Source: Sporobolomyces roseus (lineage: Eukaryota; Basidiomycota; Microbotryomycetes; Sporidiobolales; Sporidiobolaceae). Taken from it: a stretch of 64,000 bases of DNA. Position 1 is the first letter of the stretch, and every line of letters begins with the position of its first letter. Shown piece by piece: positions 47,080-58,292 of the stretch. The stretch is from NCBI GenBank assembly GCA_016617785.1, contig JADILM010000002.1, forward strand, positions 682,001 to 746,000, in the 5' to 3' direction. The notes under the pieces are model-generated. The model saw only the letters and a program-made list of their open reading frames with translations, made no database searches and was not told where the DNA came from. The position numbers were made by a program, and so were the translations under genes.

Positions 47080-47877
47080 ATGGATCAGCCACCTACCTCC
47101 TCAACCTTGTCCCCTACCTCAACCGTCACCTCTCCTCCAAACGATCCAGCAGAATCTGAGAAATCTAATCTCGCACCTCCCGCTCTCGCACCACCCCAAG
47201 ATTCAACCACACCTCAGCCTGCAATCAACGGAACGCCCTTCGAGTTGGAATTCTTGCTGATGGGCGGACAGAGGAGGAGATGGACAGTAGGAAGTCAGGA
47301 TACAGTCGAACAAGTTAGAACGAGAATTTGGAATGAATGGCCTCCAGGTACCCTCACCCTTTCTCCGTATTCCTCGGGTGAATGTTTCATTGCTGACAGT
47401 AGAGTCAGAAACGTTGCATAGAATGGAGAACGAATGAAACACCAGTATCGACTCCTGACTCAATTCGATTGTACGTCTAGAGACAACTCTTTTCGCAATC
47501 CACTTCGACGAGACTGACACCCTCTACTTTCGTTGATAGACTATATCTCGGTCGATTTCTCGAGACAACAAGTCCCATCTCGGGTAAGTCATTGACAGCT
47601 CTGGTCATTTCTGTTCGCTACTAATTCTCGTTTGACAATCCTCGAAAACAGCTTACAACCTGAAACCTCCCTCAGAAGAAGGAGAACCCGTCACTATAGT
47701 GCATCTACACGTTCGATCAATCCCTGGAGCGACTCAACAAGACGGTAAGCACTCTCAATCCTTTGCACTTCCCCGAGAGATTGACTCAACTCTTGTCCCC
47801 TTCGTCGTACAGATACTCTCGTCAAACCAAAACGAAGTTCTTCTTCATCGATCTGTCGATGTTGTACCGTCTCCTAA
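47080..47877 (+). CDS. Membrane-anchored ubiquitin-like protein (UBL3/MUB type) with CaaX end
   Basis: UBL3/MUB proteins are prenylated ubiquitin-fold proteins of the plasma membrane, implicated in protein sorting. The start ATG at 47080 opens MDQPPTSSTLSPTS, a proline- and serine-rich lead. The ubiquitin-like domain begins FELEFLLMGGQRRRWTVG and goes on with QVRTRIWNEWPP, IRLLYLGRFLE and EEGEPVTIVHLHVRS. The last exon, after an intron at about 47743-47811, reads DTLVKPKRSSSSSICRCCTVS minus its first residue, with the stop at 47877. CTVS is a good CaaX box (serine last favours farnesylation), with a second cysteine before it for possible palmitoylation. There is no C-terminal GG, so conjugation is not expected. 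Function is inferred from fold and anchor. Confidence 0.85.
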
Positions 47878-48662
47878 TCGCCCGCCGCCTCTCCGCTTCT
47901 CAAATTCTCATACCCTTTCCTAAAGTATCTCACTCGCCGGAAAAGTCCAAAGATACCCTTACCCTATTCTCCATCGACATTGAGCTATGCCCAGTCGTAT
48001 CCTGTAGCTTATTTCCAACCTTTATTTCCGCCTTCCCCAGTCATTAACGATATCCAGTTTTTGTTTCCCCTTTACCTATCCCCTCCTTTTTATCGTATCT
48101 TCCCCCTCTCCTTTGATCTGTGTGTATCCTTTTCCTCGTCGTTGCAATCTCCATCTCGCCTCTTCCGAGCGCCTTCCGCTTCGATCTGACGTAGCACGGT
48201 CGAAGCGGGTTGAAGATTCCTGAGTCTCTCGTGAGATAGACGTTTGTGCGAGAAGAGAGGGATCAACAGAGAGGAACGAGGGTTGAGTCTTTTGCAAAGG
48301 GTACGTAAAAGTAACGGGACACTACGGGAAGCGAAGAGAAGGGGGGTATAGTACGACAAGGAAGGAGAGAGAGAGGAATGGAATATGGAGGAATTTCGAA
48401 GTAGATACTGCTTTGGTTTTGACGGAAGTGAAACGATGGGAAACGAAGGGGGACGAGACGTAGAGACCACTGATGTGCTGTGAAGATGAGAGAGCTGTTG
48501 ATTGAGTCGGGAGAAGCGAACATTGGGATTGGCTCGGAGGAAGGTGCGAAAGTATGTTGGAGGAAGATTGGGTCGGGATGATCGGAATCGAGGAGTTGAA
48601 AGACGCGTTGAGGTAGACGCAATGAAGCGCACCTTGAACAGTCGATTGTTGTCCTCGTTCGA
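47878..48662. other. Convergent intergenic region, no supported gene
   Basis: About 785 bp lie between two convergent stop codons. A minus-strand frame of 180 codons (48090-48632) is open but starts with GTG, is serine- and arginine-rich, and has no recognisable domain. The first part is strongly pyrimidine-rich, fitting long 3' untranslated regions. Confidence 0.5.
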
Positions 48663-49253
48663 CTACTTGGCGGGAGCGTCGCCAGATTTACAAGCGACGA
48701 TTTTGCATTTCCCTAGACCCGTGACGACTTCGTTGTTTCCCTCGAGTTTGAAAGTTGGGTTTTGTAGGACGAACGTCCAAACCTGAAACAGTCATTCAAA
48801 CGAGTTGAGATGAGCTGATTACGAGAATCGCACTCTCTCGTGCGAGGTGTCTCAACTAACCTCGTCACACAATCGATAAGTGTTCAAGTGGGCTTTGACG
48901 GTAGACTTGTTCTTGACTTCTTTGTTGATCGCTTGAGAAGCAGACTTGTCGAACTGAGCGATGGTGGGTTTGCGAAGTCAGCAAAATGCACCAAACTTCC
49001 GAGATGAAGGCAAGGTAGACTCACTTGAGCCAGAGTTTGAAGAGCAAGTTGAGGATTGATGTGTCCACTATTGATCAACTCGTCCAATGCTTCCACTAGA
49101 GCGTTACCGAGCCTATGAATTGTTAAGCAAGATCAACCTTTCAACCCTCTCACAACCTCGACGAGACAAAGTGGAGACATACGAAGATCGACGGTATAGC
49201 TGGTAGAAAGGAGTTTGTGCGGCTGGAGCAGCAGCAGCAGTAGTTCCCGACAT
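48663..49253 (-). CDS. TOA2: Transcription initiation factor IIA gamma subunit
   Basis: The small subunit of TFIIA stabilises TBP on promoters. The start ATG at 49253 opens [20 protein letters not shown]. The conserved N-terminal helices read [20 protein letters not shown] and [20 protein letters not shown]. Then come [20 protein letters not shown] and [14 protein letters not shown]. The protein ends [14 protein letters not shown] at 48663. The length of about 124 residues is typical. Three introns interrupt it at expected short sizes. Confidence 0.95.
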
Positions 49254-49901
49254 TCGATGAAGATTTAGGAGCGAGAAAGGTTTCGCCAACTCTTGCTCTT
49301 ATACTTGTCACTCGACATACTCAAGATACCTCCAGAACACTCTCAGTGCTCCCTAGATTGACACCCATCATCAAAGTGCTGCTCCGAAGCGCTTCGTCCG
49401 GAAGAAGATTCGACTCGATTGGGTAAGTATCGAAACTCGCGGTTCAACCTCCTGAGATTCGCTGACAAAGATCAAGCTACGTAGATGGACGTTGAGAAGG
49501 CACTCCGCCTCAGAGCAGGCCACAAAGGGCATTGAAGTGATCGATATCGTCTCAAGACGCTTCGTAATTTTCGGTGCTCTTCTTCGTCCCCCGCTCGAAA
49601 TCGCGCCGAAGGTGCTATCGCTCTGTTTGACACGTGCAGAGCTTCCCCTTGTCGGCACGACCATTTGTATTTCAACTTTGCAACTTCCGCCAATGGTTTC
49701 GTTTCGCAAACCACGTTCCGCCTTTTAGCGTCGTTTCGACACTCGCACTTCAAATAACTTCGAACGCCTCCACGTCTCCAATTATTCCTGCAAGTGTGTT
49801 CGGCCGAACGCTACTATACCCGAATCAACAGACTGTTGAACGTTTGGGTTCCGATTCTTTCACCTCTCTTCTGCCTCAATCTCTGCCTCTCATCCACTAT
49901 C
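49254..49901. promoter_or_regulatory. Divergent upstream region of TOA2 and the acid phosphatase gene
   Basis: About 650 bp separate the two divergent start codons. Open frames on both strands (for example 49371-49709 minus) show no family features. It should contain both promoters. No PHO-type element was confidently recognised. Confidence 0.45.
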
Positions 49902-52300
49902 ATGCTATCACCGCTCAGCACGATCAGCGCTGTCGCTTCTTTAGCGACACTCGCTGTTGCCCAATCGTCGAATGGAAACGCTTCCGTCGCCCCGTGGCCA
50001 ACGAATGTTGTCGATTTCGGAAATGGTGTTCACAGTGAGCTTCTCCCCAGCTATTCTTTTCTTTCTACTGTGACTGAGCTGACCCGCCTGACGACCTTTC
50101 CCTGCAGTCCCGGGAGCGATTCCAGCGAATCTCTACGAACCTCTGCAACATCGTCTCGCTTATGCTGGCTCGACCGGGATGACCGTCAGTTGGAGTACCT
50201 ACAAACAGTTGGATAAGCCAACAGTCTTCTACACGACCGATCCTCGCAACTTTGAAAAGAGCGTTTCTTCGAACGAGTCGACGACTTACGAAACTTCGAG
50301 AACTTACAATAATCATGTTACGCTTACCGGACTGAAACCTGCAACAAAGTATTGGTATCAAGGTAAGTCATACTCTGCGTCGATTCTATGGAGGGACGAA
50401 CGATGACTGATGAACCCCTTCGTTCTGCAGTTTCTCATACGAATGAGCCAGGAGGAGCTTATCGACCATCTTACACCTTCACTACCGCTCGAGCTGCAGG
50501 AGACAAGACTCCTTATACGATGGCGGTATTTGCAGATCTCGGATTGATGGGATCGTGAGTTCTCTATGCCCTTCGTTCTAAGCAGATCCCTGCTCTCTTC
50601 TCAAGCTGTGCATTCGAGCTGGTTCTCCTTCACTGACTGTTCCCTTTCTGGAGAGTAGACAGGGTCTCACTACGTACTCTGGACCGCTGGGAGGTCCCGA
50701 TACTTTCCTCAAGCCATACGAGACAAACACAGTTCAGTCGTTACTAGAACAAAAAGATACTTACGAATTCATGGAGCACGTCGGTGATATCGGATATGCG
50801 GATTCCTTCGTACGTTCTCTCCTACTCGTCAGGCGAGAGAGTCACTCGACGCCTTGAAATGACCCTGACGAGAGAATAGATCAAAGAATCGTATCAAGGC
50901 ATGTTTGGGCTCGATATCAATTCGACGCAACCTACTCGACAAATGGTTGCCGACAAGTACGAAGAGATGTCAGAACAGTTCTTCGATCAGATGCAATCAA
51001 TTACCGCTGAGAAACCTTGGTGAGCTCGCCTCGCTTCGAATTCGCTCATCTCCTCATCCTTACTGATCAAACTCCGCTGGTTATCGCAGGATGGTCTCGC
51101 CCGGCAACCACGAAGCAAACTGCGTGAATGGAGGTCAGAAGAACAAGAAGATGCACATCACTTACGACGAAACGTACTGTCTCGAAGGTCAAACCGAGTT
51201 CAAGTTCTTCCGGTACGTTCATTCGCTCTCATTATACCTCTGGGTCATCCCCTGCGACCTCTTCCTGACTCGTCTTTTGCTTTCGCGAACAGGGAGCATT
51301 TCCGTATGCCCAGCTCTTCGTCGAAAGGTCTCGAGAATTTCTGGTATTCGTACGATTACGGTCTCGTAAGTGCTCGATTGCCTCTAACTCGTGACCTTGG
51401 CCTCTCAGAGGAGCTGACGTTTCTTTCTCCAATAGGCCCACTTCATTTCACTCACCGCTGAAACCGACCTTGGAGCCAATCTGACTGGTGCGATTCTGCC
51501 CCGACAACCTCGCAAGCTGAGTGTACTGATGGCGTATCATCTATAGGACCCATTGAGGCTAAGCCCGAGAACATATCGACGGGTAACGTCAACGGACCCT
51601 TTGGTTCTCCGAATCAACAAATCGATTTCCTCGTGAACGACCTCAAGAATGTCGACAGAAAGGCTACTCCTTGGGTCGTCGTCTTCGTACACAGACCCTG
51701 GTATTGTAGCAATGGCTGTGAACTAGGTGTAGCATGGCAGCAAGCTTTCGAGAAGATCTTGTATGATCACAAGTGAGTCTCTCGCCTTGCACTTCACGCG
51801 GCCTTCCCACTAACCCGCTCCCCTCACAGCGTCGACCTCGTCGTTCACGGTCATGTCCACACCTACGAACGCTTCGCGCCTCAATACAACGGTTAGCTGC
51901 TCTCGATAACTCTCGCTCACAGCTTCTCGAATTGACTTCCTGGAACTGCAGGTACGATCGACAAGAACGGTCTCAACAACCCTCGTGCCCCACTCTACAT
52001 CGTCTCTGGAAATGCTGGTCACTATGATGTGAGGCTAAGCCTCTCTGCCCTTGCTTTCGAAAGCGACACTGACAATGCTCCTCACTTTCACAGGGTCTCG
52101 ACAGTTTCGACGATCCCGTCAAGCGAGCGAACGGATCTGTGTTCAGTACCGACAACACGTACGGCTGGGGACGACTCTCGTTCATCGACGCAAACCACCT
52201 CAAATACGAGCACATCGCCTCTTCCAACTCTTCCGTGATCGACACCGCTACTCTTTACAAGAAGCACAATGCCAAACTATCTCGAGCACGTCTGGATTAG
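49902..52300 (+). CDS. Secreted purple acid phosphatase (metallophosphoesterase)
   Basis: This enzyme releases phosphate from esters outside the cell or in vacuoles. The start ATG at 49902 gives a signal peptide (MLSPLSTISAVASLATLAVA). A fibronectin-like N-terminal domain has MTVSWSTYKQLDKPTVFY and HVTLTGLKPATKYWYQ. Metal-binding motifs in order are VFADLGLMGS, EHVGDIGYADS (aspartate and iron-ligand tyrosine), VSPGNHEANC, VVVFVHRPWYCS and LVVHGHVHTYERF. The C-terminus is HYDGLDSFDDP, then YGWGRLSFIDANHLKYEHI and a stop at 52300. Many NxS/T sites fit secretion. About ten exons have short introns. All seven metal ligands are present. It is convergent with catalase. Confidence 0.94.
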
Positions 52301-52557
52301 AGTGTTGAACCTCGTACCTTTTAGATCGGGATGTAGGAGTGGAAAAAGTGAAATCGGCTATAGAATGATTCTCCCTACTTCTGCGACCCTCGAGTTCGAC
52401 GCGAGACTTGTAGAAGCAGGGTCTAACGCGAGAAGCTCTGAAGGATGCGAGACGCGCTAGCGAGAGACATCCGAGGAAGAGATTGCTTATTCACACAGGG
52501 ACGAGAGTAGACTTTGTACAAAGAGAGAAGAAACAAGCGAGAGAAGCTATGGACACC

Positions 52558-55500
52558 TTAGAAAGCGATTCCAGTAACGTCTCGGTCTGAAAGGAAGAGT
52601 CAAGAGCAAGGTCAGTGACTGAGTGAGAGCAAAAAGAGGGCAAAATCGGAGGCTCACCCCAGTGACGATGCTTGGAAACAGCATCGAAGAAAGCGTAACC
52701 GAAACCTCCTAGGTCCTTGACGCCCTTGATCTTTCCCCAGGTCGAAGTTTCGTCCCCGGCAAGGTTCTGAGCGAGGACGAATCCCTTCTTCGACGAGAAT
52801 GCATCCGAAAGATCAGCTTTGATGTCGGTGTCTCCCGGAAGGGCCTTGTGAGCGATGACAGGGATCGATGAGCCGACAGCGCCGACTGAAGGAAGGGAAT
52901 GAAATAGTCAGTACAGATTTCGCGATCAGAAATAGGGGAGAGTGAACGAACTGGTTTTGAAGTGACCTGTTGCCTCACGGATCCAGTGAAGAGCACGTCC
53001 ACTCTCGAGTTGCTTGACAAAGTTCTCGTCACCGTCGGGAATGAAGAGGGCATCGAAGAGAGTTGAGCGAGCGGATTCGAGAGTGAAGTTGGTGTTGATA
53101 ACTCCTGAAGCGTTTTGGTCTCCCTTCTTGACTCCCTTGGGGAACGCCGGTCCTTTCCTAGTGCCGATCTGTAGTTCGCTCGTTTTCGCTGTCAGCTTGC
53201 GAGCACATGAGAGAGGAGAGAGAAGAAAAAAAACGCACAACGTTGGGAATCGATCCAATTGCGGTGACGGCAGCGACCATACCAGAGACTTGGAGACTGT
53301 CGAATCCGTCGAGAGCGAAGATACCGATGCGGCGACCGACTGCTGAGAATCCGTTGTTGGGAGAAAGGAGGGAGAAAGGTTGAGATCCATCGGTTTTCTT
53401 GTTGTGGTTTGGCTTCTCAGGTTGAGGAACTTCGATGTCGAAAGCTTCGGCGACGGCGACAGCAAAGTCGTGGTCAACTTCGTTCCATCGCATGATGTTG
53501 CGTTCTTGAACTTGACGATCGTCGCAACGTCCCAACTCGAATTGAGCAGCCTCGATGATGTGTTGCTGTTCGACTTGAGATAGGGAGTTCCAGAAGAGTT
53601 GTGCGTGAGAAACGTGCTCGTTGAATCGTTCGGGGCGGAGACGACCTCGAACTCCCTCCATCTTGTAAGGTGCGAAAGTCAGAGTATCGGGATTCGTCGC
53701 GGTGAGTTGCTCGATGGGCGCTGATCCAATCCAATTCTGACCTTTACCGTGAGGGGTAGAGCCAGCGTTGGGAGTCTCGAAGCGGTTAGGGTAGTAGTGA
53801 GGACCGGCGGGGATACGATGTTGCGATTGACCGTCACGAATAGTCGAGATGAAGGGGCAGACAGATCGATTGATGGGGAGTGAGGGGAAGTTGACGGTAC
53901 CGAGACGAGAGATCTGAGTGTCGTGGTCTAGAGTGAAGAAGGAGAGAAGTCAGTATAGCGGAAGAATGAGAAGTGAAACTCTACTTACAGGAGAAGTTTC
54001 GAAGTTGAAGCATAGGATCATTCGAGTAGTCGATACCGGGGACGACGTTGGAAGTGCAGAAAGCGACTTGCTCAGTCTCGGCGAAGTAGTTGGTGGGGTT
54101 TTGGTTGAGAGTCATCTCTCCAACCCATTTTATAGGTGCCAATTCTTCACTAACCCATTTCGTGCAGTCGAGGATATCGAAGTCGAAGGTGAGTTCTTGC
54201 TCTTCAGTGATGAGTTGAACTCCAAAGTCCCACTTGGGGAATCCTCCAGCCTCGATAGCACTGTTTGCGGCGGAAAGAACGAGAAGTCAGCTCGGTCAAT
54301 TCGAAGTCCTCACGACTAGCGTCTGCGAGAACGAAGCGCCTGTGAAGAGAAAAGGGACGTACTCTGCGAGATCACGACGAAGGTAGTCCGGGTCATGTCC
54401 TTGAAGCTTGAGAGCCTCGTCCCAAACGAGACCGTGTGTTCCGAGTTGAGGTCTCCAGTGGAACTTGACGAAGGTACGCTTTCCTTGAGCATTGACGAGA
54501 ACGAAGGTGTTGACTCCGAAACCCTTGATCATACGGTACGAACGAGGGATCGTGTAGTCGGAAAGTGCGAAGATACTCATGAAGAGCGAATCGGGAGTCA
54601 ACGAAAGCCAATCGTAGAAGGAGTCGTGAGCAGTTTGAGCTGTGAAAGACAAGGAGAGTAAGCTTCAAGGAAGCAATTGAGATCAATTAGAGGGGAGGAC
54701 GAACCTTGAGGAAGGTGAATTTGAGGCTCAGGCTTTGCGGCGTGGATGAGATCGACGAATTGGACACCATCTTGCACTGTGGGGAAGTATGAACGGTCAG
54801 TGGCGAGTCAAGAGGGCGAGATCGTGCATCGAGGAAGTGAACGAACTGAAGAATACGGGAATGTTGTTTCCGACGATACTGTTAGCGGGAAGAGATTGTC
54901 GTCAGCTCGTCGTTCCAATACAAGATACGCAGGAGATTCATACGCACTCCCAGTTACCTTGCTGCGTATAGAACTTGACAGCGAATCCTCGAACCTCACG
55001 AGCAGTCTCGGCTGCACCGTTCGATCCGAGAACAGTTGAGAATCGAGTGAAGACGGGAGTCTCTACACCAACTTCGGTGAGGACCTTGGCGCAAGTGACG
55101 TCCTCGAGAGACGTATGAAGCTTGAAGACACCGTGAGCACCTGAGAGCAAAGTCGAAGCAGAGTGAGCTTCTTTGCAGAGAAACCAAGAAAATCATCGAA
55201 AACTCACCGGCACCTCGAGCGTGAACTACACGTTCAGGGATCCTCTCGTGGTCGAAGTGAGAGATACGCTCGCGAGCTACTGGATCATCGATGGTCGTCG
55301 GCCCACGAGGTCCAGCTCTCATCGAGTTTTGTAAGTTGTCGACAGGAGCTTGTGCGAAGTTCGAAACATGCTTGTCGCCTAAGGGGTTGAAGAGATCGTC
55401 AGCACTCTCAGTCTATGTACTTCGTCGATGCCACTGCTACTCTTCTCTCCTCCGATTCAGCGCTCCTTCCGAAAGGTTCTGTTTCCTCTCCTTCATCCCC

Positions 55501-55655
55501 ACTTCGATTCTTCCCGATCTTCGAGGAGAAGGGTAGGAGCTTGAGGACTTACCATCAAGGGGGACTCGAACAGTGTGTTCCTCGATTTGAGCGAGCTTGG
55601 CGTTCGAAGGAGTAGGTCTCTTGTAGTGAGCGATTCCGTCTCCAGTTTTCGACAT
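52558..55655 (-). CDS. Large-subunit catalase with C-terminal DJ-1/PfpI-like domain
   Basis: This heme enzyme breaks down hydrogen peroxide. The start ATG at 55655 opens [14 protein letters not shown]. Catalytic motifs are [20 protein letters not shown] (distal histidine), [20 protein letters not shown] (distal asparagine) and [16 protein letters not shown] (proximal heme tyrosine). After the core, [18 protein letters not shown] leads into a flavodoxin-like DJ-1/PfpI domain: [30 protein letters not shown] (read as [14 protein letters not shown]), [33 protein letters not shown] and [11 protein letters not shown]. The last exon is DRDVTGIAF with the stop at 52558. The architecture defines clade 2 (large-subunit) catalases of about 720 residues. 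No peroxisomal SKL-type end is seen. An intron splits the C-terminal domain before IGTRKG. Confidence 0.95.
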
Positions 55656-56313
55656 CTTTTGAGTTGATTGATTCGAAGTGTTGTTTATCGAGAGGCAGAC
55701 GAGCTGAGTGTGAGTGGACGGGTAGAGCTGGCGAGATTGAGACTCGAAAGTGTGAAGGTGGAGGAAGGAAAGAAAGAAAGGAGGAGAAGCTGCAAGTGGA
55801 GGAAGCGACCTGGCAGCGAAGATTTCGCGACGCGAGAACTCGAAAAAAAAGCATTACGCAAATCGGAGATTTCTGATTTGATCTTGCGATGAATTACTAA
55901 AGAGAACCTTTTATTCGGGTAGGAAGAAGCCTCGGGAGAAGGAAGGATCGAAGCGAAAGAAGACTTTGGGAAGAAGTAATTTAGCGATGAGTGTGGCGTC
56001 GAAGTAGGACTTCTCGTATACTCAACCTGTAACCTGTGAACACCCATCAGAAGTACCACAGAAATAGATCGCTTCGCTCGCCCATGGACTCCAGCTATTC
56101 AGGTGTTTGTTCAGAAACGTATTTGGGAAACAGCGAAATCGGATACAGAACCTGTACAATCCTTGATTCTTACAGTGAGGAGACCAGAAGGGATGAGTTT
56201 GAGCTACAAGATCCGACGAGAGACTTGGAAATGATCATTGCTTACTAAACACAAAAACGAGACGACAACGCGACAACTTTACGAAACGACAAACGAAAAA
56301 AGCTATCCAACCC
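55656..56313. promoter_or_regulatory. Upstream region of catalase
   Basis: This 658-bp gap lies between the catalase start and the stop of the DJ-1-like gene, both on the minus strand. It is where stress-response elements would be expected, but I could not name one with confidence. No gene seen; the frame at 55685-56059 (minus) is serine-rich with no domain. Confidence 0.45.
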
Positions 56314-57277
56314 TTAGACCTTGATGCGAGAAACGTCACGATCTACAGTAGGCAACAAGTGAGGTCAGCTCCCAACGAGAAAGAGCTCGAGCGCGGGAAC
56401 GGGCGACTGACCTTGATGAGGTTGGTTCGAAATCGCATCGAAGAAAGCGTAACCGAAACCTCCGAGATCCTTTACGCCCGTGATCTTTCCCCATGTCGAT
56501 GTTTCGTCGCTGGCGAGATTTTGAGCGAGAACGAATCCTTTCTTCGATGAGAACGCTGCTGAGAGATCTGCCTTGAGGTCGGTATCCCCAGGAAGAGCTT
56601 TGTGAGCGATGACCGGAACGGCTGCACCGACTGCACCAACTGAGTAGTCGATGAAAGAAGAGCTCAGCGGGGGTTGCGCAAACAGAAAGACAGAACGAGA
56701 GGACAAGAAACGCACTGGTTTTGTAGTTTGCCGCTGTCTCACGAATCCACTTCAATCCCTTCTCACTCTCGAGCTGCTCTGCGAATGTTTCGTCACCATC
56801 GGGGATGAAGAGAGCGTCGAATTGCGTAGAAGTAGCGGATTCGAGATCGAAATCGGCGTCGATAACTCCTGAAGCGTTCTCATCGCCTTTCTCGACTCCC
56901 CTGGGGTAGGCACGTCCCTTACGAGTAGAGATAACCTTCGGGATCATCGAGCCTACTGCGTTGACAGCAGCGATTATACCGCTGACTTGTAAAGTGTCGA
57001 ATCCATCGAGTGCGAAGATTGCGATTTGTTTCTCACCTGTTGACAGAGTCAATTCGTCAGTACTTCAGTCAGTCAGGAGCCTTCCGGATGTTGCCTCGAG
57101 CCTTTGCTGTCAGCACAACCCAGCCTGATCGCTAAACGCCATTTTCTCCTCCTGATGCCCCCACTTTTCCAGCCAATCTCTCCAAATACAGGAAGAAGGG
57201 GAAGCAACTCCAAGCTCACCATCAGCAGAACCTCGAGTAGTGTTCTCGTTGGAGGTGGACGTAGATGTTGAGGTCAT
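56314..57277 (-). CDS. Stand-alone DJ-1/PfpI-like protein, paralogue of the catalase C-terminal domain
   Basis: The start ATG at 57277 opens MTSTSTSTSNENTTRGSAD, a serine- and threonine-rich lead absent from catalase. Then comes [20 protein letters not shown], matching the catalase domain almost residue by residue, through [73 protein letters not shown] and [14 protein letters not shown]. The last exon DRDVSRIKV ends at 56314, parallel to catalase DRDVTGIAF. Intron positions before VGAVG and before the last exon are shared. The catalase intron before ISTRKG/IGTRKG is missing here. The product is about 220 residues. It has no catalase core. It is most likely a tandem duplicate of the catalase 3' end. 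Its activity is unknown. Confidence 0.88.
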
Positions 57278-58292
57278 TTTCGAAAAAAGTTGATTGATGA
57301 GTCGTTCGTTTGCTTTGGAGGAGGTGAGTTGGTTGTGTGGGGGTGATCGAGAGCTGACGAGTGTAGTATCGGGTCTTTGTAGTGTGAGATTGGAGTGGCA
57401 GAGGAAGAGGGGGAAGAAAGAGATTCAGACCGGCAACTACGTAGTCACGAATCGAAGTGAGCAAATCGACGATTGGAGAAAGTTGCATGAGAAGCGATTG
57501 CGCTGGAGACTCATTCAAGAGCTCACGAAGTGCTCCTATGTGAGCAACGTCACACTGGCTCTGTCGTCGATAAGAGACGAGAAAGAGGAGGAAAGCACTT
57601 TGAAAAAAGTCCTTCTCATCCTCAGTTTCGCAAAATCAGTCTGTTAGTTCCAGAGCTGTTGAGTATAACGAGGCGAAGTCAAGCCGATAAAGCTCCCTCG
57701 ACGTACGGACCGACGTGAGAACAAGGTCGAACACTTCCGCGAGAGAAGAAAAAGCTCGAAGACGACGAAAGGTCGCTTTGTTGCTGAAGTACGACTACAA
57801 CGACGACCCCAGCGTTCCCTATCGATCATGAAGAGGGTACCTTGACAGGACAGTAGTTTGATGATGACTCAAGCCTGGACCTTTCGGGAGAGAACAAGGA
57901 AAGTAAACGCTCGCGAACCTTTTGCAAGGCTTGAGCCGATTGACTCGTCAGAACTCCGCAAAATACTACCTCGCGAACGTATTCAACGTTCTCCTGCGTC
58001 TGTGCTCCCCGAAGAGTCGAACAGCTTGCTTCAGGCTCTCAAACTGAGTTGCGAAGAGCCGAAAAACGGGAAAAAAACAGGTCAACTTTGTCACGAACTT
58101 TCCGTACGGGAGCGAGACCTCGAGTCGTCCGACACAATCGTATAGTCGATCAGCACGCAAGGAGCGAGAAAGAGGGGTTGCGAAAGTTACGAAGAAAACT
58201 CAAGGAAGTTGAACGAATCGCAAACTTGTTCCTCCTCTTCTGGCTCTTACACCCAAATTCTAATCCGCCTCTACTGAAGCGCCTTCGCAGCT
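57278..58292. promoter_or_regulatory. Longest gene-free interval, between DJ-1-like gene and CLP1
   Basis: About 1 kb between divergent start codons should hold both promoters. Plus-strand frames at 57294-57647 and 57858-58145 are open for 95-117 codons but show no family features or splice-consistent extension. No tRNA-like A/B boxes or repeats were found. Confidence 0.45.

Noticed and set aside
48090..48632. Minus-strand open frame of 180 codons in the gap between the UBL3-like gene and TOA2
   Set aside because: It starts with GTG, is serine- and arginine-rich, overlaps another open frame of similar size, and shows no domain or splice context. It is most likely open by composition.
57294..57647. 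Plus-strand open frame of 117 codons upstream of the DJ-1-like gene
   Set aside because: It lies over the promoter and start of a better supported minus-strand gene and has no recognisable features.
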